Below are positions 1-8,881 of a stretch of DNA of 64,000 nucleotides, piece after piece. Position 1 is the first letter of the stretch. The number at the start of each line of letters is the position of its first letter. Source of the DNA: CAVVYW01 sp963752605 (lineage in GTDB: Bacteria > Actinomycetota > Thermoleophilia > Solirubrobacterales > 70-9); the NCBI GenBank assembly GCA_963752605.1, contig CAVVYW010000005.1, forward strand, positions 806,001 to 870,000. Direction: 5' to 3'. The notes under the pieces were generated by a model that was not told where the DNA came from, searched no databases, and saw only the letters and a list, made by a program, of their open reading frames with translations. A program made the position numbers and the translations under genes.

Positions 1-118
1 CCTCGTTGCTGACCACCCGCAGGTCCACCGGGACGCTCGCTCCAGCCGGAGCGGAGCCGATCCCGAGTGCCGCAAGGCAGCAGATCGCGCCTGTGAGGCG
101 CCGGAGTGTCGTAGTCAT
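1..118 (-). CDS. secreted protein downstream of a B12 riboswitch (partial, cut by window edge)
   Basis: Only the first 39 codons lie in the window; the gene continues past base 1. Translation from the ATG at 118 gives a classical signal peptide: MTTTLRR, a hydrophobic stretch (LTGAICCLAALGIGS), then APAGAS as a probable cleavage site. The mature start VPVDLRVVSNE resembles the beta-strand that opens DUF4430-type (cobalamin-binding-like) domains, but 11 mature residues are too few to be sure. The cobalamin riboswitch immediately upstream on the same strand makes a role in B12 uptake or a B12-dependent process likely. This is inference; neighbouring genes on the left would be needed to name it. 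Confidence 0.7.
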   Translation of the reverse strand, partial: MTTTLRRLTGAICCLAALGIGSAPAGASVPVDLRVVSNE

Positions 119-152
119 CGAGCCTTCCCTTTCCTCGAGGGTCGTTTTGGCT

Positions 153-302
153 GGCCGGGGACAGGTCTCCTGGCTTCCGGGCTCGATGCCGCGCCTTCCC
201 AGGGAGGCTGTGGCGCCCCCAGTGGCATGTGCGACATCACTCACCCGGTCACAGTGGCGGGACCGCGCCGGTCTTGCACCGGACTTCCCTTGACCACCGG
301 CC
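153..302 (-). promoter_or_regulatory. cobalamin (adenosylcobalamin) riboswitch
   Basis: Read on the minus strand this has the conserved cobalamin-riboswitch blocks in order: GGGAAGTCCGGTGCAAGACC, then GTCCCGCCACTGTGACCGGG, then near the 3' end the B12 box AGCCAGGAGACCTG (about 163-176). GGCCGG (297-302) and CCGGCC (153-158) can close the P1 stem. It ends about 35 bases before the ATG at 118, so it sits in the leader of the partial secreted-protein gene and should switch that gene off when cobalamin is plentiful. The block order and sequence are seen directly; the direction of control is family knowledge. Confidence 0.93.
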
Positions 303-347
303 GTATGTCACATGCAGCATATCTCGGCGTGGGCTTGCTCCAATGAA

Positions 348-373
348 GAGGGGCGGCCTTGCGGCCGCCCCTC
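348..373 (-). terminator. strong GC hairpin, probable terminator
   Basis: A perfect 11-bp inverted repeat (GAGGGGCGGCC / GGCCGCCCCTC) with a 4-base loop lies 33 bases after the stop of the minus-strand gene ending at 406 and before the riboswitch. No U-run follows, as is common for actinobacterial terminators. The hairpin is symmetrical, but only the minus strand has a gene ending here. Confidence 0.65.
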
Positions 374-405
374 TCAGATGCTTCGTGAAGCCGGAAAGAA
401 GGTTC

Positions 406-1203
406 TTACTTCTTCTTCTTCTTCGACTTCTTCTGCGTGCACGGAATCTGCGTGCTCGCGGACTGCGACGGCCCACCAGCGCGGAACATGGTCGTCTCCG
501 AGAAGCTCCATGTCCTCCTGGAGCACCTGGCGGTGATGTAGTAGACCGGCTTCTTCTTCTTCTTCGCCGCCGTGCTGGCCGCAGCCGCAGCGGTACCGGT
601 CTTCAGAACCGGTATTCCGGTGAAGAAGTGCGTCAGGTGGAGACCTGTAGCAGCCGTGTCAGGCACCGTCACGGTCAGGGTGGTGCCGGTCAGAACGCCG
701 GTCAGAACCGTCGTCGCGTTGGCCGGCGGACCGATCCTGTTGTGCAGGATGATCGTCGGGTTGCCACCAGAGGGCACCCCGTTGAACGCCGTCACGACGC
801 CCGGCAGGCTGGTGACGCCGCAACCACCGACTGCGGAGCAGACGGTCGAGTTACCCGAACCGACTATCTTGCCCGCGCACAGCGCTTGCGCCTGGGCGGT
901 GGTGGTGTTCGCGAGGGTCGCCGGGTCGCACTCCCCGAACTGGGCAGTGTTACCGAGGTCGAAGTCCCCGTCGAACGTCACTATCGTCGTAGCGGCGGTC
1001 TGGTTTACCGGAGTCGGAGGCGCCTCGGTGGTATCAACGGTCACGTTGATGTCCGAGGGCCCCCGGAGCTTCCTGTCTTGCTTGGACTTGGCCACCGTGA
1101 CCGTGAGACTCTGGCCGGTGACTGCGCCCTGGGCGATCCCGGACACCGCGACGGACGCCGCCAGTGCGAGGGTCATCCCGATGAGGTATTTGCGCTTACG
1201 CAT
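406..1203 (-). CDS. secreted protein of unknown function with polylysine C-terminus
   Basis: 265 residues from the ATG at 1203, chosen because AGGAG lies 6-7 bases upstream and a signal peptide follows directly (MRKRKYLIG, hydrophobic core LALAASVAV, cleavage near AQG-AVT). The mature part is rich in Thr, Val and Gly, looks beta-rich and has several Cys (GECDP, ALCAG, STVCSAVGGCG, TARCS, IPCTQ), suggesting disulfides outside the membrane. It has an internal Lys run (AAKKKKKPVYY, about residue 213) and ends in KKSKKKKK. No family is recognised. It is monocistronic between the mce operon and a hairpin terminator. The polylysine end is shared with other exported proteins in the window. Confidence 0.8.
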   Translation of the reverse strand: MRKRKYLIGMTLALAASVAVSGIAQGAVTGQSLTVTVAKSKQDRKLRGPSDINVTVDTTEAPPTPVNQTAATTIVTFDGDFDLGNTAQFGECDPATLANTTTAQAQALCAGKIVGSGNSTVCSAVGGCGVTSLPGVVTAFNGVPSGGNPTIILHNRIGPPANATTVLTGVLTGTTLTVTVPDTAATGLHLTHFFTGIPVLKTGTAAAAASTAAKKKKKPVYYITARCSRRTWSFSETTMFRAGGPSQSASTQIPCTQKKSKKKKK

Positions 1204-1358
1204 ACCACTCCTTTTCCTGCATCGCTCGGGCGTCCCGGACGACACCCAAGGGAGCCGTCCCGCCCATTGCATTCGTCGCTGAACCTAACACAGCACCCCA
1301 GCGATTGTTTTGGCGTTTTCGCGCCTGACAGGTCCGTAACCAGAACTCAGTAAAGGTC

Positions 1359-2972
1359 CTACGGACCCGCGTAGACGTGCAGGTAGTTGGCGAACGGATC
1401 GGCGGCCGGAGGCTGCCCGACGGTCTGCTGCGGGCCCTGGTTGATGCAGGCCGGGGTGTCCGTCGCGGCCGAGCTCATCACGCCGTTCGGGAAGCTGGCG
1501 GCCGAGGCGAAGCTGTACTTCTGGATCCGCTTGAAGAGATCGTCCGCGGCGGCGGCCTGTTCCGCCCCGGACAGGTTGGGATAGAAGCGGGTCTGGAAGA
1601 TCGGGTTCGTCGGGGTGGTCGGATCGAGGTTGGCGACCACGCGCGTCGCGCCCGGGCAGGCGTCGACCGGGAACGACTTGAGTCCGGCCCCCGCGACGTC
1701 GAGCGCGGCGTCCGGCGCCATGTACGGATTGGAGCGGTTGGTCGTGAGCCTGTTCGGGAAGAAGGCCATCGCCTCTGGCGAGAGGAGCGCAGAGGAGCGC
1801 AGATAGTGGATCGGCTGGCCCCCGCTCTCCCCCGTGCTGTTGAGCGCCTGGAAGGTCCCGGTGACGTTGCCGAAGAACCCCGTGATCTCGCGCTTGTAGC
1901 GAAGCGCCACGGTGACGATCGGGGTCAGCTGTCGCAGGAACGGGGTGAGCTGCGTCAGGAGCGGCGGGAGGTCGTTGTTGAGCAGCGCGCGCAGAGCCGC
2001 GAACGCGGCGGGCCCGCGCTTGGCGGCCTTCCTGAACCCGACGAAGAACCCGTGGAAGTCCGGGGCGACCTTGGCCGTCAGCTTCAGGTCGGCGCTCAGC
2101 GCACGCGCGGAGGGATGGAGCTGGGTGATCAGCGGATTCGTGTTCTTGGCGAAGGTCTCCAGGCGGTTGAGGGTGAGCCGCGATTCGTCGAGGAAGGTCG
2201 GGAAGGCCTGGAAGACCTCGCGCAGGTCCTGGTTGCGCGCGGCGGTCGTCCGGAAGACCGTGCCGGAGTTGGCCACCAGGCCTCTCAGCTGGCCCTGGCG
2301 CTCGCTGAGAGCCGTGAAGACCTCGCCCGTGTTCCTGACCGCCTGGCTGAGCGCCAGGTCCTGAGTGTCGAGGACGCGCAGCACGCGGTTGGCGTCCTCG
2401 GCGAACGGCTCGAGGTTCGCGATCGCGGCAGAGAAGTCCGCGCCGCGGCCCTTGAAGGCGAGTGCCGCCTGCTGCATCCAGGTCTGGAAGGCGGCGCGCG
2501 TGCGCTCGTCGAAGGTGCGGAAGATCTCGTCGAGCTGCACGGATTGCGTCACCTGCGCCGGCGGCAGCGAGCCCCCTTCGGGAACCTGCGGGCCGTCGTC
2601 GTCCCCCTGGGTCAGCTCGACGTACGTTTCACCGAGCAGCGTCTTGGCCCGGAGCATCGCCTTGGTGTCCGCTGGGATCGGGGCGTAGCTGTCCTCGATC
2701 TCGATCGTCGCCACGGCGAGATCCTTGGTCTCCCCCTCGTCGCTCAATTCGATCTTCTTCACCTTGCCGATCGAGACGTTGGAGACCCGCACGTCCGACT
2801 CGACCGCCAGCTGAGTCGCCTCGCTGAAGGGCACCTTGACTCGGTATCCCTCGGGCTTGAAGGGGATCGGCCCGCCGAAGGTGCTCCAAAGGAAGAGGAG
2901 CAGTCCGAAGCAGGAGAACGCGAAGGCGATCGCCACCGCTATCTGCCCGGCTGTCGGTGCGCGCTGTCCCAT
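1359..2972 (-). CDS. Mce/MlaD family lipid-transfer protein, sixth gene of the mce operon
   Basis: 537 residues. ATG at 2972 overlaps the previous stop by one base (TGATG), so translation is coupled; an upstream in-frame extension was rejected because it lies inside that gene. A short N-terminal tail precedes one membrane segment (IAVAIAFAFSCFGLLLFL, about residues 10-27). An Mce domain follows (about 40-120: VKVPFSEATQLAVESDVRVS, then VGKVKKIEL and LLGETYVELTQG), then a long helical region with the TFDERTRAAFQTW block typical of actinobacterial Mce proteins. Mce proteins form periplasmic hexamers that shuttle lipids across the envelope. A weak GGTCC/GGACC hairpin followed by TTTAC overlaps the stop codon and may end the operon. 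Confidence 0.9.
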   Translation of the reverse strand: MGQRAPTAGQIAVAIAFAFSCFGLLLFLWSTFGGPIPFKPEGYRVKVPFSEATQLAVESDVRVSNVSIGKVKKIELSDEGETKDLAVATIEIEDSYAPIPADTKAMLRAKTLLGETYVELTQGDDDGPQVPEGGSLPPAQVTQSVQLDEIFRTFDERTRAAFQTWMQQAALAFKGRGADFSAAIANLEPFAEDANRVLRVLDTQDLALSQAVRNTGEVFTALSERQGQLRGLVANSGTVFRTTAARNQDLREVFQAFPTFLDESRLTLNRLETFAKNTNPLITQLHPSARALSADLKLTAKVAPDFHGFFVGFRKAAKRGPAAFAALRALLNNDLPPLLTQLTPFLRQLTPIVTVALRYKREITGFFGNVTGTFQALNSTGESGGQPIHYLRSSALLSPEAMAFFPNRLTTNRSNPYMAPDAALDVAGAGLKSFPVDACPGATRVVANLDPTTPTNPIFQTRFYPNLSGAEQAAAADDLFKRIQKYSFASAASFPNGVMSSAATDTPACINQGPQQTVGQPPAADPFANYLHVYAGP

Positions 2973-4297
2973 CAGCCGCAACCCGGGATGTCTTGTGGGA
3001 ACGGAAGCCCCGTTACCTCCGCCGCCGTCTTCAGGAACGGGACCGCGACGAAGGTGCCCTGCGCAAGCTTGGCCGTGGCGCAAGACTCCTGCACCAGGCC
3101 CCTGCGGAGCGGCCCGTGGGCGTCCTGCGCGGTGTACAGCAGGTTCGTGTTGTGGTTCAGCCAGGGCACGTAGAAGAGGTATCCCTCGTCCACGCCGTCG
3201 GGGTTGGCCGCGAGCGCGTTGAGGCCTTCGTTGAGGCGGGTGAAGCCGACCCGCAGTCCCGGCACGGTGTTGCCGAGCCCCTGCGTCCCCTTGCGCAGAT
3301 CGGTGACCGGTTGGCGGACCTGCTTGGTGAACGGCCTGATCTGGTCTCGGATCGGGCCGACCGTCTGGGTGAAGAAGCCCTGGAGCGACTCGAGGGCGGG
3401 CTTGAGCGCCCTAGCCCCGGGCAGGGACTTCTTCAGCGCGGGCGTCGATTGGAGGGCGAGCTGGTTGGCGCCGCCCAGGGCGGCCTTCGTCACCTGCAGG
3501 GTTCCGGGCAGCTCACGCAGGGCCGCGCGGATCGCCGCCTCCTGGTTGGCGAAGCGTGCGAGCACGGCGTTCGAGGAGTCCACGAACTCGGCGACGGTGT
3601 CGCTGTTGTCACCCAGCTCGGTGCTGACCTCCTGGAAGTTGTGGATCGCGTTCTTGATGTTCTCCCGGCGAACGGCCAGCGCGCCGCTGATCCTGGACAC
3701 GTCACGGGCGAAGGGCTCGAGCTGCCGCAATGCCGCCGACAGCTTCAGGTCCCGACCCTTCTCGGGATCGAGCGCCTCCGCCCCGCCCGCCAGCAGCAGC
3801 TTGAGGAAGCTCTGGGTGTCCGCATCGAGGGCCGCGAGGAACTCGTCGGGGTTCACGTTGGGGAGGGTCGAGGCGAGCGGGATCGTCGAGCCCTCCACGA
3901 CGTCCTCGTCAGATACGCCGGGGTCGACCTCGATCACCATGTCCTGGAGACCCGTCTTGGGGCGCAGGAGGAGGGTCGCGTCATCGTTGATCAGGGGCGC
4001 ATACTCCTTATCCACCTGCATCGTCACGACCGCGTGGCCATCCTCGAGGGTGGTCCCCGTGATGTCGCCGACCTTGATCCCGGCGATGTCCACCGACTGG
4101 CCCTGGCCAGGCGTGACGGCCTGGGCCGAGGCGAACTCGGCCCGGAGCTCGAAGCGGTCCGAGCCCAGGAATGGGACCCAGCCGGGCAGCGTGGTCCGCT
4201 GGCCGATCAGGATGATCGTTGTGGCGATCAGGCCGGCCGCCACCAGCCCGGCGATGGCGAGCACGTCTCGCAGGTGTTCCCTCAACGCGCGACTCAT
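2972..4297 (-). CDS. Mce/MlaD family lipid-transfer protein, fifth gene of the mce operon
   Basis: 441 residues; ATG at 4297 overlaps the upstream stop by four bases (ATGA). One N-terminal membrane segment (VLAIAGLVAAGLIATTIILI, about 12-31) is followed by an Mce domain (RAEFASAQAVTPGQGQSVDI, then IKVGDITG and VVTMQV), ending near residue 130. The rest is the predicted coiled helical domain (FLKLLLAGGAEAL, RDVSRISGALAVRRENIKN). In mycobacterial operons the fifth protein (MceE) is usually a lipoprotein, but no lipobox is visible here: the N-terminus is an ordinary signal anchor. Named by position only. Confidence 0.88.
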   Translation of the reverse strand: MSRALREHLRDVLAIAGLVAAGLIATTIILIGQRTTLPGWVPFLGSDRFELRAEFASAQAVTPGQGQSVDIAGIKVGDITGTTLEDGHAVVTMQVDKEYAPLINDDATLLLRPKTGLQDMVIEVDPGVSDEDVVEGSTIPLASTLPNVNPDEFLAALDADTQSFLKLLLAGGAEALDPEKGRDLKLSAALRQLEPFARDVSRISGALAVRRENIKNAIHNFQEVSTELGDNSDTVAEFVDSSNAVLARFANQEAAIRAALRELPGTLQVTKAALGGANQLALQSTPALKKSLPGARALKPALESLQGFFTQTVGPIRDQIRPFTKQVRQPVTDLRKGTQGLGNTVPGLRVGFTRLNEGLNALAANPDGVDEGYLFYVPWLNHNTNLLYTAQDAHGPLRRGLVQESCATAKLAQGTFVAVPFLKTAAEVTGLPFPQDIPGCG

Positions 4298-5817
4298 GGG
4301 ACCGCCGTCGGGTTGGGCGGACCGGGGCCGGCAAGCGGCCCGTTCAGCGCGGGCAGGGCATTGAGGTGGCAGGGGACGTCGGTCCGGAACGGCGGCTTGC
4401 TTCCGAGCACCGGCTGCGTCCCGAGCGGCACGAAGGCGCTGCGGGCGAAAAGGACCTCGTTCTCGGCGCCGCCGCCCGGCTGCGGCGAGGAGACGATCCC
4501 GTCATCGCCGACCGGAGCGCCGCCACCCGACTGGAAGCGGAGGTACGGACCGTTTCCGTCGAAGGTCTGCGTCTCGCCGGCGAAGTGGGACACGGCGTAC
4601 ATGAACTCCTTGTAGTTGGGGGTGTTCCCGGGCGAGTAGGCGACCGCGTCGTTCAGGACGACGTCCCCGGTCGGGATCAGGACCTGTGAGACACAGCGGC
4701 TGAGCAGCTCGGCCTGGCTGAACAGGGCCGCGCCGGCCGCAGCGGCCCGCCCGGCGGGCGGCCCGGTGAGGCGCAGCTCATGGGCGATGGGCTGCAGCTC
4801 GTCCTTGCCGAGCAGCGCCTTCGTCTCGCTCAGCCAGGGCTGAGAGACCGCGATCGTGGCCGGCAGCTCGGCGATGCCGGGGGTGATTTCGCGGGCGAAC
4901 GCGCGGAGGAAGGGGAAGCTCTCGTTGGTATGACGCAGTGCCGGCTCGGCCCGCTCGAGCGTCGGGCCGAGGAGCCTCACCGTCTCGGCCAGGTTGTCCG
5001 ACTCCGCCGCGAAGGCCCCCGTGGTGATGTTGAAGTTCGTCACCAGGTCCTTGAGCTGCTCCTCGCGGTCCACCAGGCCGCCGAAGAGCCTCGCCTGGCC
5101 GGCGATCAGCTGCGAGAGGTCGTGCGGCTCGGTGCCGAGGAGCGCCTCGTTCACGATCGCCGAGTCGCGCGCCGCACCCACCCCGTAGACGAAGGACTGG
5201 TTTATCGCCTGGGCCGCGCTCTTGCCATGGACGTCCGGATCCTGTCCCTTGTCCTCGGCGCGCGTGGGTTTGTGGTTCAGGGCGGTGCCGTAGCCCTGCA
5301 GCAGCTTCTGCAGGTTCTCGCGGTCGGGAGCCTGCAGCGTGGTCAGCACCTGGTCGAGCTGGACCGCCGTCGAGGTCTGGGTGACGGGGATGGTGGCCCC
5401 GTCATCGAGGTCCGGGGCGCTCGGGCTGCCCGACTTCACGTCGAGGAAGAAGTTGCCCTCGAGGAAGATGCGAGGCCTGATCTCGACCTGGGCGTCCTCG
5501 TGAATGGGCTGGCCGACGTCGTCGACGGTGAACGTGACTTCGGAGAGGTTGCCGATGCTCTCGACGCTCTTCACCTTGCCGACGTTGACGCCGGCGATCC
5601 GGACCGGGGAGTCCTTGCGGATGTTCGCCGCGTTGTCGAAGACGGCGTGCAGCTCGTACTCCGGCTTGAACGGGATCGACTTGGTGACCGCGAAGTACGT
5701 GCCGACGAGGATCAGCGCGATCAGGATCAGGGCATTGCGGATCCGGTGGGGAGGGTGACCCTTCCGGTAGACCCGCTCGTCGTAGTCGATCTTCTTGGGC
5801 GGAGGCGCGGGGGTCAC
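4294..5817 (-). CDS. Mce/MlaD family lipid-transfer protein, fourth gene of the mce operon
   Basis: 507 residues starting at GTG 5817, which overlaps the previous stop as GTGA; the frame is open further upstream but only within the preceding gene. The N-terminus VTPAPPPKKIDYDERVYRKG is a 30-residue cytosolic tail before one membrane segment (ALILIALILVGTYFAV). The Mce domain follows (LHAVFDNAANIRKDSPVRIA, VNVGKVKSVE, FLEGNFFLDVKSG), then a helical region with TLQAPDRENLQKLLQGYG and a Gly/Pro-rich end. It should form one subunit type of a mixed Mce hexamer, its helices extending the lipid tunnel (family knowledge). Confidence 0.88.
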   Translation of the reverse strand: MTPAPPPKKIDYDERVYRKGHPPHRIRNALILIALILVGTYFAVTKSIPFKPEYELHAVFDNAANIRKDSPVRIAGVNVGKVKSVESIGNLSEVTFTVDDVGQPIHEDAQVEIRPRIFLEGNFFLDVKSGSPSAPDLDDGATIPVTQTSTAVQLDQVLTTLQAPDRENLQKLLQGYGTALNHKPTRAEDKGQDPDVHGKSAAQAINQSFVYGVGAARDSAIVNEALLGTEPHDLSQLIAGQARLFGGLVDREEQLKDLVTNFNITTGAFAAESDNLAETVRLLGPTLERAEPALRHTNESFPFLRAFAREITPGIAELPATIAVSQPWLSETKALLGKDELQPIAHELRLTGPPAGRAAAAGAALFSQAELLSRCVSQVLIPTGDVVLNDAVAYSPGNTPNYKEFMYAVSHFAGETQTFDGNGPYLRFQSGGGAPVGDDGIVSSPQPGGGAENEVLFARSAFVPLGTQPVLGSKPPFRTDVPCHLNALPALNGPLAGPGPPNPTAVP

Positions 5818-7286
5818 TTCTTGCCCTTCTTCTTCTTTTTCTTCTTCTTCTTCTTGGTCACGTCCTTGGCGATGATCTGTTCCTCGGTGTTCGTGCCCTG
5901 GTTGCCGGGCTCGTTGCCGAGCACCACCTGCCCTGGGAGATAGTCCTCGTTCCCCGCCTCGCACTCGCGGACCTGGCCGGGAGCCGCCGTGTTCGGATAG
6001 GGGTTGTAGTGGAGGAAGTTGACCCCGGTTGCGTCGCCGTTGCCGCTGGCCGGCTGCGAGCTGGGCCCGAGCTCGCTCTGTGGCGCCTCCGGCGCCCCGA
6101 GCACGATGAACCTCTGGAAGGTCGCGCCCTCTGCTCCGAGGCTGACGCTGCTCCCGACGTTCCGGAAGAGCAGCGAGCCGTAGTTGCAGACCGACTGCGC
6201 TGGGGTCGCGAAGGCGAGCAGCGGCTGCAGCTGGGAGGCGAGGGAGTCGAGAGAGGCGAGGCCCTGACGGACGTTCGGGTTGTTGTTGAAGGCCAGCAGC
6301 GCGGTGGCCGTCGGGTCGAGCTCGTTGTTGAAGGCGGGTGCGAGCCTCAGGGCCTTGACGCCCTGCACGACCGCGCCGGAGATGTTCTTTGAGATCGGCG
6401 GACGGATGGCCGCGAAGCCGGGCCGCAGCTCTCCGAACAGCTTGGCGGTGTTGGCGAGGAAGGGCCGGATCTGGGGGAGCGTCGCGATCGCGGTGTCCTC
6501 GGTGGGCGGGGACTTCTCGATCGTCTCCTGGATGAAGGGCCGCGCGACATCGGCGAATGCCTTGAAGGTGGTCTCCAGGTCCACGAAGAGCTGTCCCTGC
6601 ACCTCCGCCACGGGCGCGACCTCGGCGGCGGCGGCCGCGAGTCCGGAGACGAACCCGCTCAGACCCGTCTCCGGCGAGGAGAGGTTCCGCATCACCGGCT
6701 CGAGCCGCTCGACCAGCGGGCGGAGCTCTCCTATCGCGGCGTTGAGCGCCTCGCCCCGCCCGGCGAGGGCGTTGCCGAACTCGGTGAGGTTGGCCTGGAC
6801 CGCGGCCCGGGTTGGAACGTCGAAGGTGTTGAAGACTTCGTCGATCTCGACCGGGTCCGGGATCGCGGCCGAGAGCGGCATGGTCGAGCCGGGATCGAAT
6901 CCCTGCGGCGAGGTGCCCCGGTTGATCTCCAGATACTTGAGGCCGAGGGCGGACCGGGCGCGGACGACCACGGTGGAGTCGTCGGGCAGAGGCTCGAGGT
7001 CCTGGTTCAGCTCCATGTCAACCCGGGCCGACTGGCTTCCGTCGTCGTTCGCAATCGGCTCGATCCCCTTGATCTGCCCGACCCGTATGCCCCCGATCCG
7101 AACCTCGTTCCCCGGGACCATCGAGTTCGCATTCGGGATCTCCGCGGAGAGCTTGTAGGTGGGGACGAAGGGCAGCCCCTGGTTCGCCTGGTAGGAGAGG
7201 AAGACCGCGACCACGACGACCAGCACGGTGACCGCCCCGACCAGGGTGGGGCTCGCAGCGAGCGTTCCGACGCGACCGCCCCTCAT
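5814..7286 (-). CDS. Mce/MlaD family lipid-transfer protein, third gene, polylysine C-terminus
   Basis: 490 residues; ATG at 7286 overlaps the previous stop (ATGA). One membrane segment (LVGAVTVLVVVVAVFLSY, about 15-32), an Mce domain (SAEIPNANSMVPGNEVRIGG, IRVGQIKGIE, ALGLKYLEINRG) and a helical C-terminal half with TFDVPTRAAVQANLTEFGNA. The last residues are TKKKKKKKKKKGKK, encoded by a TTC-rich tract at about 5817-5860 on the plus strand. A polylysine end is not a general Mce feature. It resembles the tails of several secreted proteins nearby and might bind anionic wall polymers or lipids (inference). Confidence 0.9.
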   Translation of the reverse strand: MRGGRVGTLAASPTLVGAVTVLVVVVAVFLSYQANQGLPFVPTYKLSAEIPNANSMVPGNEVRIGGIRVGQIKGIEPIANDDGSQSARVDMELNQDLEPLPDDSTVVVRARSALGLKYLEINRGTSPQGFDPGSTMPLSAAIPDPVEIDEVFNTFDVPTRAAVQANLTEFGNALAGRGEALNAAIGELRPLVERLEPVMRNLSSPETGLSGFVSGLAAAAAEVAPVAEVQGQLFVDLETTFKAFADVARPFIQETIEKSPPTEDTAIATLPQIRPFLANTAKLFGELRPGFAAIRPPISKNISGAVVQGVKALRLAPAFNNELDPTATALLAFNNNPNVRQGLASLDSLASQLQPLLAFATPAQSVCNYGSLLFRNVGSSVSLGAEGATFQRFIVLGAPEAPQSELGPSSQPASGNGDATGVNFLHYNPYPNTAAPGQVRECEAGNEDYLPGQVVLGNEPGNQGTNTEEQIIAKDVTKKKKKKKKKKGKK

Positions 7287-8881
7287 GCTCCCTCTCCCAG
7301 CAGGAACCGCAGGAAGGCGTTTGCCTGCTTGACGGACATGCGCTGGCTCTTCAACTCAGTGTCGTCGGTGTTCTCGGGTTCGCCCTCCGCCGGCGGGGGA
7401 TCGGTCGGCGGCAGCAGCTGTTCCAGGTCGGGTATGTCTGGGACCTCGGGGACGGGCGTCGCCTGCGGCGAGTAGTCGATGCCGCCCGGGCTGGCGTCCG
7501 GGCTGCCGCCCGGAGTGCCGCCCCTGAACTTCGCCCTCGCCTTCTTGGACTTCTTCCCCTTCTTCTTCTTCTTTTTCTTCTTCTTCTCGGGCGGCGCGGT
7601 GGGGTCTTTGAAGAACGCCTCGCAGCCGGAGAAGGGAGCGGGCTGGTACAGCTGGCAGGCGGTCACCTGGAGGTTCGCGCGCTGGAAGTGGCCGACCGCG
7701 TCGAAGGAGTTGATCGTGCCGGCCGTGCCGTAGATGAAGTCCATCAGGTACTTGAAGCCGTTCGTCTTCGCCAGGCTGTCGAGCAGGGCCTGAAGGTCGA
7801 CGGAGGCCGGGGCGGTCTTCTGGCCCAGCACGTTGAGCTGCTGCAGCACCGGGTCGGCGGCGACCAGCTTCGGCCCGGCCGTCTGGGCGTTTGCTCCGAG
7901 GGTCTGGAACGCCGGGACGGCCAGCTTGGCGAATGGGGAGAGCTTCTGGGTGGCCTTGCTCAGGTCGGCCGCCTCGGAGTTGATGTCGGTGACCAGCGGA
8001 ACGCCCTGGTCAGTGAAGTCCTTGAGCTTGTTCATGGTCAGGCGAAGCTGACGCAGGGTCGCCGGGAACTTCTGCAGGCCGGCCTCCAGGGCGTCGCCCT
8101 TCTCCGCGGTCGCCTCCCCTGCGATCGAGGCATTCCGGAAGAAGCCGGTGATGCTGGTCTTGTTGGCGGCCAGCGAGCGCATGATCCGATCGCCGTCCGA
8201 GGCGAGGCTGGCGAGCTCGCGATTCTGGTTGGCGAGGATCGCGAGCACCTGGTTGGTCTCGCGGAGCGCGGGGTTGGCCCGGTCGATGACCGCCCCGAGG
8301 TCCTCCCCCCTCGCCGCGAGTCCGGCCCCGAGGTCGTTGAGGATCAGCCGGAAGCGGTCCCGGAACGGCGCCCGCTGGATGTTCTGGATCAGGTCGAGGT
8401 CGACGGTCTTGCCGTTGTTCTCGAGCGGCAGGCGGCGCTGGCCCGCACCGGGCTCGCCCTCCGGGATCTCCTCGAGCTCCGGCGGCGGCGGCGACCCCGG
8501 GGCCCGCGGCTGGGTCGGCTCGCAGTCAACGAACTTCTCGCCGATCAGCGACTGCGGGCGGATGATGCAGCTCGCGTCCTCACGGAAGTCCTTGAAGCCA
8601 TCGTCCTCGATCTTCATCACGACGACGGCCTTGCCCGGGACCGGATGGGGTCCGCCCTCGAGGCTGACGATCTCGTCCTCGCCGGAGACGTCCACCGACT
8701 CGACGCTCCCGACGCGCGCGCCGGCGACTCGGACCTCCTCGTCCTTGACGATGAAGGCGCCGTTGTCGAAGTAGCCGCGGACCTTGTAGGTGCCGCCACT
8801 GCCCGCGCCGGTGGCGCCCGGGAGGAAGATCAGCAGACCGACGACGAGCACCGCTCCGGCTATGACGAGGATGCGCCTCAT
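7283..8881 (-). CDS. Mce/MlaD family lipid-transfer protein, second gene, internal polylysine block
   Basis: 532 residues; ATG at 8881 overlaps the stop of the first gene (ATGA). The signal anchor is very short (MRRILVIAGAVLVVGLLIFL). The Mce domain (VRGYFDNGAFIVKDEEVRVA, ARVGSVESVDV, LIGEKFVDCEPT) carries an insertion with a Pro/Glu-rich linker. The helical region starts at TVDLDLIQNIQRAPFRDRFR. Near residue 430 there is a lysine block (EKKKKKKKKKKGKKSKKARA), then a Gly/Pro-rich and acidic tail. The block sits outside the predicted Mce core, so it should be exposed on the outer face if topology follows the family. Confidence 0.9.
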   Translation of the reverse strand: MRRILVIAGAVLVVGLLIFLPGATGAGSGGTYKVRGYFDNGAFIVKDEEVRVAGARVGSVESVDVSGEDEIVSLEGGPHPVPGKAVVVMKIEDDGFKDFREDASCIIRPQSLIGEKFVDCEPTQPRAPGSPPPPELEEIPEGEPGAGQRRLPLENNGKTVDLDLIQNIQRAPFRDRFRLILNDLGAGLAARGEDLGAVIDRANPALRETNQVLAILANQNRELASLASDGDRIMRSLAANKTSITGFFRNASIAGEATAEKGDALEAGLQKFPATLRQLRLTMNKLKDFTDQGVPLVTDINSEAADLSKATQKLSPFAKLAVPAFQTLGANAQTAGPKLVAADPVLQQLNVLGQKTAPASVDLQALLDSLAKTNGFKYLMDFIYGTAGTINSFDAVGHFQRANLQVTACQLYQPAPFSGCEAFFKDPTAPPEKKKKKKKKKGKKSKKARAKFRGGTPGGSPDASPGGIDYSPQATPVPEVPDIPDLEQLLPPTDPPPAEGEPENTDDTELKSQRMSVKQANAFLRFLLGEGA

